Translations under genes and position numbers: made by a program
Part shown: one piece after another, positions 1-8,752 of the stretch
How positions within the stretch are numbered: position 1 is the first letter of the stretch
How the letters are laid out: every line of letters begins with the position of its first letter
Origin: Gracilibacillus lacisalsi DSM 19029
GTDB lineage: Bacteria; Bacillota; Bacilli; Bacillales; Amphibacillaceae
DNA length: 64,000 nt
Direction: 5' to 3'
Assembly: GCF_000377765.1 (NCBI RefSeq)
Contig: NZ_KB898668.1
Span: forward strand, 124,001 to 188,000
Notes under the pieces: generated by a model
Database searches by the model: none
What the model saw: the letters and a program-made list of their open reading frames with translations, nothing else
Told to the model about the DNA's origin: nothing

Positions 1-213
1 ATAGGCACCAGAAATATGTATAGAAACGTTGATTTTCCCCCGTTTCATCTTATTTTGGATGATTTTTTTTAATTGATCTTCAATAGGCAATAAAAAATGA
101 GGCATATGAAAAGTAATGTCGAGATAACGATGGTTAACCGCTTTAATTTCTGCACTAATTTCTAACTGTTCATTCCGAAACTCTTCTCTGCCAAAACCAG
201 TCATGCTTAACAT
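1..213 (-). CDS. yicC: YicC/YloC family endoribonuclease, N-terminal part (cut by window edge)
   Basis: Reading leftward from the ATG at 213, the translation starts MLSMTGFGREEF and runs 71 codons to the window edge without a stop. The opening SMTGFGR and the later AVNHRYLD match the conserved N-terminus of the YicC/YloC family, RNases implicated in RNA turnover. A purine-rich ribosome site (GGAAGGGATATG) precedes the start; the ATG at 204 is a possible alternative. It is divergent from rqcH, as yloC neighbours yloA in B. subtilis, although there they are co-directional. The C-terminal part lies outside the window, so catalytic integrity cannot be judged. Confidence 0.88.
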   Translation of the reverse strand, partial: MLSMTGFGREEFRNEQLEISAEIKAVNHRYLDITFHMPHFLLPIEDQLKKIIQNKMKRGKINVSIHISGAY

Positions 214-566
214 ATTTCATATCCCTTCCATTTACAGTATAAACACTAGTTTCTAACCATAATCATCATATCAAAAATTCTATTCAATAGACAAATAATT
301 CTGTTACCTATGAAATTTGTGTTCAGAAAGTTGCCAAATAAGAAGCCAGAAGGTAAAGCGGTGTAGTTTCGAATCGCGAAACGTGTCCTTTTAAATACGT
401 GAGCACAAAGAAAAGCTCCATAGAACTACATCGCACGCCGGAAAAGTGTTCTTTTTTTCCAAGGTACGGAGAAACAAGAAAACAAAGAGATTCGCCGCTT
501 AACATTTGGTGACTTTTTGAACAACTTCTATAAGAAATGGTATAATGAAAGAATGAGGTGATTGAA
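214..566. other. Intergenic region between divergent yicC and rqcH
   Basis: This 353 bp spacer has no convincing gene. It holds the rqcH promoter at its right end. Between about 357 and 455 it has an imperfect inverted repeat: GCGGTGTAGTT near 358-368 and AACTACATCGC near 424-434 can pair with one mismatch. Inside it is a small palindrome, TTTCG-AAT-CGCGAAA. A 60-codon minus-strand frame at 323-505 crosses these repeats but has no family resemblance. Confidence 0.5.
517..546 (+). promoter_or_regulatory. Sigma-A type promoter of rqcH
   Basis: TTGAAC at 517-522 and a perfect TATAAT at 541-546 are 18 bp apart. The -10 box lies 20 bases before the chosen rqcH start at 567, so the untranslated leader would be very short, with the ribosome site GAGGTG at 555-560. 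Confidence 0.75.
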
Positions 567-2285
567 ATGGTTTTTGATGGAATTGTTACACGCGCAATAA
601 CACACGAACTTCATCAGGAAATGGCATCAGGACGTGTATTAAAAATATATCAACCTACAGATACTGAATTACTATTTACAATTCGAAAGTTCGGTACCAA
701 TAAACAACTTTTAATTAGTGCTCATTCAAGCTATGCTAGGATCCATTTTACAACAGATACATACGAAAATCCTCCAGAACCTTCGATGTATTGTATGATG
801 CTTCGTAAATATTTAAATGGAAGTTTTATTGAATCGGTTGAGCAAATGGAAAACGAACGAATCATTCATATTCATTTTCAGACGAAAAATGAAATCGGAG
901 ACCAAAGCGTAAAAACATTGATAGTGGAACTGATGGGGAAACATAGTAATATTATTTTAGTTGATCAAGAACGTCAGATGATACTTGAAAGTATTAAACA
1001 TGTTTCAAGTGCTCAAAATCGACACCGATCGATTTTACCTGGTAGCACGTATGTGCAACCACCTGATCAAGGGAAATACAATCCGTTAACCATTGACGGA
1101 GATACCTTTATTCGAAAATTGGATTTCAATGCAGGTAAACTTGATCAACAAATTGTCAATACCTATATGGGGGTTTCCCCTGTTTTAGCAAAGGAAATAG
1201 TAGCGCAAGCAGGGCTTGGAAAAACAGATGCATTTAAAGACGCATTTACAAGCATTCAACAACAAATACTAGAACATCAATATGAACCTTTTATATCGAG
1301 GAATAAAAAAGAAGGATTTTATGTTTTACCTTTATCGTTCAAAGATGGAGAGAAAGAGTATTTTAATTCTGTCAGCAGTATGTTAGATACGTTTTATTCC
1401 GGTAAGGCTGAACGTGACCGAGTAAAACAAAAAGCTGGTGATTTATTACGCTTTTTAACGAATGAACAAAAGAAAAACAAACGAAAGTTAGTGAAATTAG
1501 ACAAAACATTGGAGCAAGCGAAAAATGCGGACCGCTACCAACGAGATGGAGAATTGTTAACAGCTCACATGCATTTAGTGAAGAAAGGCGATAAAGAAGT
1601 CACAGTAGTCGATTACTATGACCCAAATCAAGCAGAAAGAACGATTGCTTTAAACGAGAATAAAACACCAAGTGAAAATGCGCAAGCTCTATTCAAAAAG
1701 TATCATAAATTAAAAACGTCGAAACAGATGGTTGAAGAAGAGAAAAAGAAAACCTATCAAGAAATGGAATATTTAGACCAAGTGATCGAACAAATTGACA
1801 CTGCTAGAGAACAGGATATCGAGGAAATACGCGAGGAGTTACAGGAACAAGGATATTTAAAGAAGCGACAAACAAAAACAAAGCAAAAAAAGAAAACGAA
1901 AAAACCAGTTCCGGAAACCTTTTATGCTTCAGACGGAACGGAAATTTTGGTTGGGAAAAACAATAAACAAAATGAATATTTGACCAATCGTATAGCACGC
2001 AAGGATGAAGTCTGGTTGCATACAAAAGATATTCCCGGTTCACACGTTGTAATTCGTTCAACAGACCCTAATGAAGATACGTTACTGGAAGCAGCACAGT
2101 TGGCCGCTAATTTCAGTAAATCAAAGCATTCTTCTTCTGTTCCAGTTGACTATACCTTAATCAGACATGTAAAAAAACCAAATGGTGCGAAACCAGGCTT
2201 TGTTACTTATGATAATCAAAAGACATTGTTTGTGACACCTGATCAAAGTTATTTGACAAAGTTAAAAGCAAAGCTAGACAATTAG
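567..2285 (+). CDS. rqcH: RqcH, ribosome quality control factor (NFACT/FbpA family)
   Basis: RqcH binds the 50S-peptidyl-tRNA complex left after ribosome splitting and recruits tRNA-Ala to add C-terminal alanine tails, marking stalled peptides for degradation. The 572-residue length is typical. Visible parts are the NFACT-N domain (roughly 1-200, starting MVFDGIV), a long charged coiled-coil middle (about 280-440), a lysine-rich stretch near 430-450 and the NFACT-R domain with VWLHTKDIPGSHVVIRS. The ATG at 567 is preferred over an in-frame GTG at 558, because 558 lies inside the GAGGTG ribosome site. At the position of the functionally important B. subtilis Asp97-Arg98 pair this protein has Glu97-Arg98. 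It is monocistronic, with its own promoter and terminator. Confidence 0.95.
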   Translation: MVFDGIVTRAITHELHQEMASGRVLKIYQPTDTELLFTIRKFGTNKQLLISAHSSYARIHFTTDTYENPPEPSMYCMMLRKYLNGSFIESVEQMENERIIHIHFQTKNEIGDQSVKTLIVELMGKHSNIILVDQERQMILESIKHVSSAQNRHRSILPGSTYVQPPDQGKYNPLTIDGDTFIRKLDFNAGKLDQQIVNTYMGVSPVLAKEIVAQAGLGKTDAFKDAFTSIQQQILEHQYEPFISRNKKEGFYVLPLSFKDGEKEYFNSVSSMLDTFYSGKAERDRVKQKAGDLLRFLTNEQKKNKRKLVKLDKTLEQAKNADRYQRDGELLTAHMHLVKKGDKEVTVVDYYDPNQAERTIALNENKTPSENAQALFKKYHKLKTSKQMVEEEKKKTYQEMEYLDQVIEQIDTAREQDIEEIREELQEQGYLKKRQTKTKQKKKTKKPVPETFYASDGTEILVGKNNKQNEYLTNRIARKDEVWLHTKDIPGSHVVIRSTDPNEDTLLEAAQLAANFSKSKHSSSVPVDYTLIRHVKKPNGAKPGFVTYDNQKTLFVTPDQSYLTKLKAKLDN

Positions 2286-2300
2286 TCGGTCTGGTATATT

Positions 2301-2358
2301 CCCCCTAAGATGGAAACAGATTAATAAATAAAATCTTTTTCCATCTTGGGGGATTTTT
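2301..2358 (+). terminator. Terminator after rqcH
   Basis: A long stem is formed by CCCCCTAAGATGGAAA (2301-2316) and TTTCCATCTTGGGGG (2338-2352), with one bulged T, followed by ATTTTTA. It starts 16 bases after the rqcH stop. Confidence 0.9.
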
Positions 2359-2438
2359 ATACCTGCAGGTTCTATGCTTATTACCACAAAGGTCACGCCA
2401 ATGTTAACAACAAGCGACAGTACCTTAAACTGTTATTT

Positions 2439-3317
2439 TTATGGTTGATCATTGTTATTATTTGGATCCATTTTTCCTTCACCTCGTTGGACTCTCATTT
2501 CTAAAGGAGGTGTACCATGAATGTATGTTGGCCCTGGTTGTAATTTAGGTTTTTGTCCCATCGCTTTTGGATTTTGAATATATTCAAAATTAGCCTGACC
2601 ATCAAGAGTTGGACCATTTGCCCATCTTCCTGTACTGCTTTCTTCTCCTTCAGAATAATTCATAAACGAATACGAAACCTCTTGTTTTTCATACTCTTGG
2701 TTAAATGTACTAGGAACTACAGCACCTTGAGATTGTTCTAATTCTTCAATTGCAGCCATCCATTGATTTTGATGCATTGTATCGCGCGCAATTAGGAAGG
2801 AAAGCATATCTCTAACTCCTGGATCCGTTGTCATCTCGTACAATCGAACTACCTGAAGTCGCCCTTGAGATTCTGCATTAAGATTCGCCCTAAAGTCAGC
2901 TAGCAAGTTTCCACTGGCTATTGTATAACGGGCATTCCAAGGAAAACCTACACTATCATTAGGCTGTGCACCTAGTCCATTAACAATTGCGTGTTGAGGG
3001 TTCATACCGCCGAGAACAGCTTCAACAGCTGGATCTTTAGCAACTTGTTCTTGATCATGGGCAGGCGCACCATCTAATAATTGAGCAATCATTGTTGCAA
3101 TCATTTCAACGTGTGCTATTTCTTCTGTTGCAATATCGAGAATCATATCTCGGTACTTACCTTCAGCACGACAATTCCATCCTTGAAATAAATATTGCAT
3201 CATAACAGACATTTCACCATACTGTCCACCTAGAATTTCTTGTAATTTTTTCGCATATACTGGGTCTGGCTGACTTGGTTTGGCATCATATTGTAGCTCC
3301 TTAACATGATAAAACAT
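2439..3317 (-). CDS. Manganese (non-haem) catalase
   Basis: This 292-residue protein disproportionates hydrogen peroxide at a dimanganese centre in a ferritin-like four-helix bundle. The expected ligands are present: Glu35 (in QYGEMSVMMQYLFQGWN), Glu66 and His69 (TEEIAHVEM), Glu149 (NAESQGRL) and His182 (RDTMHQNQW), matching the spacing in Lactiplantibacillus plantarum Mn-catalase. It is longer than the CotJC coat proteins and so resembles the full-length catalases. A strong ribosome site, AAGGAGAGG, precedes the ATG. It lies downstream of the DUF3892 gene on the same strand with a 56 bp gap. A role in oxidative-stress defence is inferred; spore association is possible but not shown. Confidence 0.93.
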   Translation of the reverse strand: MFYHVKELQYDAKPSQPDPVYAKKLQEILGGQYGEMSVMMQYLFQGWNCRAEGKYRDMILDIATEEIAHVEMIATMIAQLLDGAPAHDQEQVAKDPAVEAVLGGMNPQHAIVNGLGAQPNDSVGFPWNARYTIASGNLLADFRANLNAESQGRLQVVRLYEMTTDPGVRDMLSFLIARDTMHQNQWMAAIEELEQSQGAVVPSTFNQEYEKQEVSYSFMNYSEGEESSTGRWANGPTLDGQANFEYIQNPKAMGQKPKLQPGPTYIHGTPPLEMRVQRGEGKMDPNNNNDQP

Positions 3318-3373
3318 TTACTAACCTCTCCTTTTTGTTAGGAATAATACTTCACAATACCAATTTTTATATG

Positions 3374-3598
3374 TTAAAACTGCGGCAAATTATCTAAGTT
3401 ATTACTGGGATCACCATCTGCATTACTACGCAAATGCTTATCTCCATCCCGTCCTTTAAATGTATTGACATGTTCGATCTCACCGTTATCTGCCATTTGT
3501 TGTGCTTGTTTATAATCAACGACTTGTCCAGAAGATAATTTCATTTTCACAATATCTCCATCTTCATTTTTTTGAACAGCAACAATTTGTTCAGCCAT
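3374..3598 (-). CDS. DUF3892 family small protein
   Basis: A 74-residue protein beginning MAEQIVAVQKNEDGD, with a hydrophilic, Asn/Asp-rich tail ending NLDNLPQF. It matches my recollection of the DUF3892 family of small bacillal proteins of unknown function. It has an excellent ribosome site (AAAGGAGGCGAT) seven bases from the ATG and is the first gene of a likely two-gene unit with the catalase. No signal peptide or membrane segment is visible. Function unknown; the pairing with a catalase hints at stress response but proves nothing. Confidence 0.8.
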   Translation of the reverse strand: MAEQIVAVQKNEDGDIVKMKLSSGQVVDYKQAQQMADNGEIEHVNTFKGRDGDKHLRSNADGDPSNNLDNLPQF

Positions 3599-3742
3599 TA
3601 TATCGCCTCCTTTATTTCCTATTTTGCTTATTTTTTTTAAATTTATTACGGATTTCTATAGATCAATTAATTACAAGATCACATATTGATCAAAGTTAAC
3701 AAGTAATTTGGTGGATATTATCTAATATTTTCTTTTCACCCC

Positions 3743-4970
3743 TTAACTAACTTGATATAGTTCTCTCTTTGATGGGGATAAACTTACTGTCAATAAGATT
3801 AGTGATAGCAACATCATTACTATTGTTCCTAGAATTACTGTTATTTGAATTGAAATAACTTGAGCAGCAGCTCCCATGATACTCGTGGTAACTATTATTA
3901 ACATTGCTTCCACTAAGCTAAAGAAACTTCCAACTCTCCCCATCACGTCAGTAGGAATATTTGATTGGTAAAATGTAAGAAATCCCGTATTAGCATAGGA
4001 AATAAAAAAGGCAAGAATAAAAAAATCCTATTCCGGCAATAAGGAATGTATTAGAAAAAGCATATATAACATAACCAAATGAGACTAAAACCGTACCTAT
4101 TCCAATTAAAATAGAATTTGTTATCCATTTTACTTAAAATGAATTTATAACTGCTCCTACCACGATTCCTCCACCTGCTATGGATACAAGTAGCCCATAT
4201 TCGCTATCCGATAAAGATAAAACTTCTTTTGCAAAGGCAGCTTCGAGTGAGTCAATTGAACCAGCCAATACAACCATTACAAAACTAAACAAAACGTAAA
4301 CCACCATTATATATTTCTTTTCACGAATGAATTTCAGTACTACGGTCCAATCATTTATAAATAGCTGAATGGAGATATTGTTACCTTCTGAGGAAGGAAT
4401 GCTCTTCTTTTCTAAGTTCGGCATTAAACAGGTGATCAATCCAGAAAAGAATAAAGCTATTGCATTTATATAAATTGCAATTATAGGATTACTAATCAGA
4501 AACAATAATCCTGCAATAGCTGGGCCAATTAAAAATGCCCCTGAAGTAACTAAACTATGAAGTGAATTAAACCTTTTTCTATCTTTAGCAGGTATTAGTT
4601 TAGTTATATAAGTCATTGATGTTGGTTCAAACATTGAACTCGCCATGTTTATGATAAAAACAACTAGATATATGAGGAAAACGGATGACATCAAAGGCAA
4701 CAAAGCTATCAATATAGATCGTATCAAATCAAGAAATATCATAAGTTTTCGTTTGTTTATACGGTCTACAAGACTCCCAGCCCAAAAATTTGTCAATAAA
4801 GTAGCTAAAGCTTTAATAACATACAATCCTGATACTGCAAGAGGTGAGCCAGTCATATCTAAGACGATTAAGTTAAGTGCTATAAAGTAAATCCATTCGC
4901 CTACATTTGAAACACCAATACCCAGTAATAAGATGGACGGGTATTTCCAAGACATAATAATATTCTTCAT
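3743..4970 (-). pseudogene. Decayed MFS efflux-type transporter
   Basis: The first 278 codons from the ATG at 4970 encode a major facilitator protein of the drug-efflux type, with repeated membrane helices and a loop reading GSLVDRINKRKLM. An in-frame TAA at 4134-4136 stops it. Translation past that stop stays hydrophobic (ITNSILIGIGTVLVSFGYV). A second lesion follows: a run of seven A on the plus strand near 4020-4027 holds one base too many, and removing one restores a frame that reads through DVMGRVGSFFSLVEAML to a stop at 3743. The repaired protein would be about 409 residues, a normal MFS length. A T-box leader sits upstream. A sequencing error could explain the homopolymer lesion but hardly the nonsense codon as well. 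Confidence 0.85.
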
Positions 4971-5024
4971 TCATACACCCCCATTATACATCCTTGAAAT
5001 ATTGTCAAATTCTTTAAAACAGTA

Positions 5025-5330
5025 CAAAAAAATCTCACCCCCAAGACCTTAGTCTTGGGGGCGAGATTTAAATTTTATAGTCGCGGTGCCACCCCAGTTT
5101 ATTAATATGTCACCATATTAACCTCTTCAAGTACGACAAAAGATAATTTTGCTTATACTTTAGCCCTATAACAGGAGCCCCTGTCACGCCATCATTTTAT
5201 AAATCCAACGTGATACTCTGAGGTTTGTTTCAACAAAATAATTCATACTCCTTTTCACCTACTGGAGCTCTCTGATATGAATCCATTTAGTTTACTCTTC
5301 TCGTCATTGTATTTTGCATTTGAATGTATA
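5025..5330 (-). promoter_or_regulatory. T-box riboswitch upstream of the MFS pseudogene
   Basis: On the minus strand the T-box sequence GGGGTGGCACCGCG (inside 5079-5098) is followed by a strong terminator, with arms at 5030-5045 and 5054-5069 and a T-run at 5025-5031. Upstream, the Stem I hallmarks AGAGAG and GGTGAAAAGGAGTATG are seen around 5230-5280. The acceptor-pairing residues are TGGC, which predicts a tRNA with G at the discriminator position. The Specifier was not placed with certainty: the relevant stretch reads GAGTATCACGTTGGA, allowing TCA (Ser) or TGG (Trp), both G73-compatible; ATC (Ile) fits less well. The leader ends about 55 bases before the transporter start. Confidence 0.88.
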
Positions 5331-5456
5331 ATTTTATTTATGTTAACATTTGGTAGCTAAATATTCAATATTTTCATTAAACATAGTTAAAGAATAGCGT
5401 CTATTATTTATTTGACATGAACAATATTCATTTATATCATATCCTTGAAAGAATTC

Positions 5457-5759
5457 TTAATTGGAAAACTGCTTCATGACATTCAGTAATTCCTCAATGG
5501 TTTCTTGTCCCTCACCTTGCTTGATCGCTTCACTGACGCAATGTTTGATATGTCGTTCTGTGACTGAAAAACCTACATTTTTAAGTGCTGATTGAATGGC
5601 ACTTATTTGAACTAATACATCTACACAATATCGATCATCTTCCACCATTTTTTGTATTCCTCGAACCTGACCTTCTATACGTTTTAAACGGTTAATGACT
5701 TTTTGTTTTTCATCATTGCTTCTTGGCTTAATTGGTTGGTCGTGTAAAAATTCATCCAC
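5457..5759 (-). CDS. csoR: CsoR family copper-sensing repressor
   Basis: This 100-residue all-alpha regulator has the copper-ligand set Cys45, His70 and Cys74 (DRYCVDVL; ERHIKHCV) at the same numbers as B. subtilis CsoR, plus the basic helix NRLKRIEGQVRGI. CsoR represses copper efflux genes until Cu(I) binds. The start is a GTG preceded by AGAGAGGAAG. Unlike the usual arrangement, no copZ or copA lies next to it; its neighbours are a T-box/pseudogene downstream and a DUF2207 gene divergently upstream. It therefore probably acts on a distant operon. A role in sensing another thiol-reactive ligand cannot be excluded, but the ligand set favours copper. Confidence 0.93.
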   Translation of the reverse strand: MDEFLHDQPIKPRSNDEKQKVINRLKRIEGQVRGIQKMVEDDRYCVDVLVQISAIQSALKNVGFSVTERHIKHCVSEAIKQGEGQETIEELLNVMKQFSN

Positions 5760-6135
5760 AAAAACACTTCCTCTCTTTGTACTTACTTCATATCCATTAT
5801 GGGTTTGTGTATTTTTTACAAGCGAACTGATAAAGTAAAGCTATTATACCATATCAATGCATCACCAGTTATCGTTCAATTACTACGCATTATATAGTAC
5901 ACTTGGATTATTGCTGAGTCCTTAGTTAACCATAATAACTCCATAATTGTAGTCATCTATCTAGTTAATGAGATCACCTCTTGAGTTACATAATTTTGCT
6001 TTTAAAAATTTCTACAACATTGGCAACACGATCTTAATATATGAACTTAGCCCCTGTTGGGATAACCTGATCACAATGAGTGAAACCTTTTATACAACCA
6101 GATCGTATATAAATTAGAGAGGAGCTTGAAACATT
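5760..6135. other. Intergenic region between divergent csoR and the DUF2207 gene
   Basis: This 376 bp AT-rich spacer has no open frame with family resemblance and no recognised RNA. I saw no classical CsoR operator palindrome with G-run half-sites. It presumably holds both promoters, but no pair of boxes is strong enough to report. Confidence 0.4.
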
Positions 6136-7836
6136 ATGAAGAAGAACCTGCTACTAATTGCTTTTGTTTTTTCTATTTTTTTACTACCTCAACAAGTCTT
6201 TGCAGTCGATTTTTCCATTACAAACACAGAAATTAATGCATATTTACAGGAAGATGGTGATGTACAAGTTAAAGAGCAACATACCTATCAATTTGAAAGT
6301 GACTTTGATGGAATCACTCGAACATTAATACAGAAAGAACAGACAGAAATAACTGACTTCCAAGCATTTGAAAACAACAACTCTTTAGATGTTGAACAAG
6401 AAGAGAATCTTTTTAAAATTTATCGAAGTGGTTCAAACGAAGAGATCAAAATTGACCTATCATATACCATTACCAATGGAGTAGAACTATACACGGACTT
6501 GGGGCAATTTTACTGGCCTTTCTTTGACACCAGTAACGAATCCACGTATCAAAATATGGATATTTTTATCCACCCGCCTCAGGAAACTGAAGATGTGCTG
6601 ACATTGGGGTATGATGAAGCTTATGAAACTGCGAGTATAGCTTCAGATGGGATTGTGCATTTTGCCATGGGTGAAGTTGAAAGCGGGACAAATGGTGACA
6701 TCCGTGTAGCTTATGATGCTTCACTTTTCCCTGCCGCGGATCTTAAAGAAAACAAGACAATTCGCGAAGATATTCTAGCAGATAAAACTGAATTAAAGGC
6801 AAAACAAGAGGCATACGAGAATAGACAAGATCTATTAAGCCGTATCTCCCCTTATATTGTTAGTGGTTTATTTATTTATTTAATCGTGCTAGTTATGATC
6901 GGATGGAGAAAAAAGAACAGCAGGTTAAGAGAAGTAGTACGTAGCTCCATGCAATCACTATACTTACCGAATCAAGAGTTGAGTTTACCAGCTACTATCC
7001 TTTATATCAGAAATATGTCAGTGAGTAGTGAATTGGTTTCGGCAGCATTATTGGATCTGGTTAGAAAAGGGTATGTTAAACGAGATGGTGAAAGTAAATT
7101 TGTTGTCGTAAGTTCGAACACAGACTTTCAGCATGAAAACATATTAATCGAATGGTTATTCCATAAAATAGGTAAAAAAGGTGTATTCTCCTTAGCAGAT
7201 CTTGAGGCCTATACAAAGAACAAAGATAACCATTCGACATACCACAATGACTTTGGCAAATGGATGGAAGCTGTAAAAGAAGAGGTAAAACAGAACCACC
7301 TGTTTGAAAAGAAAAAAGGAGTTCGTTGGACAGCAGGTATTGTCAGTCTTTTAATCATTCCCTTTATTATCATGCTAGGTGTACACTCTCTTTTAATGTG
7401 GATGATTTTCTCTATCTTTCTTAGTTTCTCCTTATTGCTATTCGCTATATTCTACCAACCCCTAACTATTCAAGGGGTTAGGATCAGGCAACAATGCAAA
7501 CAGCTCAGCTCCAATTACGAGAATATCAGTGAAAACGATTGGAATGAATCGATGAGTGATGAACATATGCAAGCATATATTTATGCAATCGGTACAGGTA
7601 ATAAGTCAATGCAGAAGAAATTCGAACACCTTAGTAATAATTTGTCCCCAACCTCTAAAGCTGATAGTAGCTTGCAAACAAATGACTTAGTGATGTTTAT
7701 CCTTATTGCGAGTGCAATAAATAATCAATTTGACAATACTGTTTCGACGGTGTCCGCTACTACTAGTAATAGTGGAAGTGTTCCTGGCGGCGGAACAGGA
7801 GTCGGTGGCGGCGGTGGAGGTTCAGGTGCCTTCTAA
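6136..7836 (+). CDS. DUF2207 domain membrane protein with glycine-rich tail
   Basis: This 566-residue protein has a signal peptide (cleavage likely near residue 23, after QQVFA). A long extracytoplasmic beta-rich part (about 24-235) corresponds to DUF2207. A first membrane helix lies at about 238-256, a cytoplasmic winged-helix-like segment follows, and paired helices lie near 398-445. The C-terminus reads GGGTGVGGGGGGSGAF, a tail common in this family. The ATG follows GAGAGGAGC at good spacing. It is a single-gene unit with a strong terminator. The family is widespread in bacterial envelopes, but its molecular function is not established. Confidence 0.9.
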   Translation: MKKNLLLIAFVFSIFLLPQQVFAVDFSITNTEINAYLQEDGDVQVKEQHTYQFESDFDGITRTLIQKEQTEITDFQAFENNNSLDVEQEENLFKIYRSGSNEEIKIDLSYTITNGVELYTDLGQFYWPFFDTSNESTYQNMDIFIHPPQETEDVLTLGYDEAYETASIASDGIVHFAMGEVESGTNGDIRVAYDASLFPAADLKENKTIREDILADKTELKAKQEAYENRQDLLSRISPYIVSGLFIYLIVLVMIGWRKKNSRLREVVRSSMQSLYLPNQELSLPATILYIRNMSVSSELVSAALLDLVRKGYVKRDGESKFVVVSSNTDFQHENILIEWLFHKIGKKGVFSLADLEAYTKNKDNHSTYHNDFGKWMEAVKEEVKQNHLFEKKKGVRWTAGIVSLLIIPFIIMLGVHSLLMWMIFSIFLSFSLLLFAIFYQPLTIQGVRIRQQCKQLSSNYENISENDWNESMSDEHMQAYIYAIGTGNKSMQKKFEHLSNNLSPTSKADSSLQTNDLVMFILIASAINNQFDNTVSTVSATTSNSGSVPGGGTGVGGGGGGSGAF

Positions 7837-7840
7837 AAAT

Positions 7841-7881
7841 AAAAAGGTTTCGATCATAAATTGAGTGATCGAAACCTTTTT
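7841..7881. terminator. Bidirectional terminator between the DUF2207 gene and a VOC gene
   Basis: Perfect 16 bp arms, AAAAAGGTTTCGATCA (7841-7856) and TGATCGAAACCTTTTT (7866-7881), flank a nine-base loop. A/T tracts on both sides let it serve both converging genes. Confidence 0.9.
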
Positions 7882-8009
7882 ATTAATTTAGTAATAACAT
7901 TCTCACTTTACTAAACATAAATCCCTTATCAAACAACCGACAGCGGAAAAAGCTTATTAAAGAAAATCATTCGTTTGTGCAATTACATAGTTAAAAAAGT
8001 ATCTATTAT

Positions 8010-8417
8010 TTATTTGACATAAGACCTATTCATTAATACTATTTGCCAACTTTCAGGGTCTTCTACGGTAATCCCCTGTTCTTTCCAGTATTCATTCTCT
8101 GGTTCCGCTTCTGGATAACCCAGTTGCTTTAACCGTTTCGATACTATTGCGATTTCATTTTCATCGGTTATATAGAAAACTAAGACATTGTCATTTGTAG
8201 GGGCAGGACAAGGACTGCCATCAATATGACGGGTGAATTCTAGATGATAATTAACATCTGGCAATCCAAATATAACTCCTTCATACCCTCTATGACCTTT
8301 AAATTGTTGAATTTGTTTAAGCCCTAACCCATTTTGATAAAAATCAATGATTTCTTCTAATTTGTCAGTAGGTCTAGCTATTCTTACTTGAGCTGCTGTG
8401 AAGTCCTTGAATTCCAA
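8010..8417 (-). CDS. VOC (glyoxalase/bleomycin-resistance fold) protein, YycE-like
   Basis: A 135-residue vicinal-oxygen-chelate fold protein with VRIARPTDKLEEIIDFY and GLGLKQI near the start and an Asp-Pro-Glu loop near the end, closest in memory to B. subtilis YycE. No substrate is known. The apparent start is TTG at 8417, about 13 bases from AAGGATGG. An ATG closer to that ribosome site is out of frame, so the start is uncertain and a small frameshift at the 5' end is possible. Its last seven codons plus 3' flank are duplicated at 5385-5430. Confidence 0.8.
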   Translation of the reverse strand: MEFKDFTAAQVRIARPTDKLEEIIDFYQNGLGLKQIQQFKGHRGYEGVIFGLPDVNYHLEFTRHIDGSPCPAPTNDNVLVFYITDENEIAIVSKRLKQLGYPEAEPENEYWKEQGITVEDPESWQIVLMNRSYVK

Positions 8418-8752
8418 ATATAAACATAAACCATCCTTTCTTTTAAATAGAATTTTTCAAAGAACTCATTTATACCTTAACATAATTACCTAATATTGGA
8501 GATAAAAATCCTTCTACTATGATTAAATTGGATCTAACGCAAACTGAATCAACCTATAAATTTACCCCCCTCTACATATATGTGCTTTAATGACATCCCA
8601 TTTTTTACTTTGATGATGGATCATATATTGTCTAAAAAAGGTTAAAGCCTTCGTATAATTTAGTAGGAATCAGAGAAAATAAAAGGTAAGTATCGTTGAA
8701 ACTTGGTAGCAATACTCATACAAATAACAAAGTAACCATGGAGGTGTTTTCC
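8418..8752. other. Intergenic region between the VOC gene and the zinc-ribbon gene
   Basis: This 335 bp divergent spacer has no supported gene. It is AT-rich and probably holds promoters for both sides. The in-frame extension of the zinc-ribbon gene to 8696 lies here but lacks a ribosome site, whereas GGAGGTG at 8740-8746 serves the TTG at 8753. Confidence 0.4.

Noticed and set aside
323-505. 60-codon minus-strand frame upstream of rqcH
   Set aside because: It crosses an inverted repeat and the rqcH promoter region, has no ribosome site and resembles no known protein.
5079-5098. Assigning the MFS T-box to isoleucine from the ATC in its Specifier region
   Set aside because: The acceptor-pairing TGGC predicts a G discriminator, whereas tRNA-Ile has A; the ileS T-box in this window has TGGT as expected.
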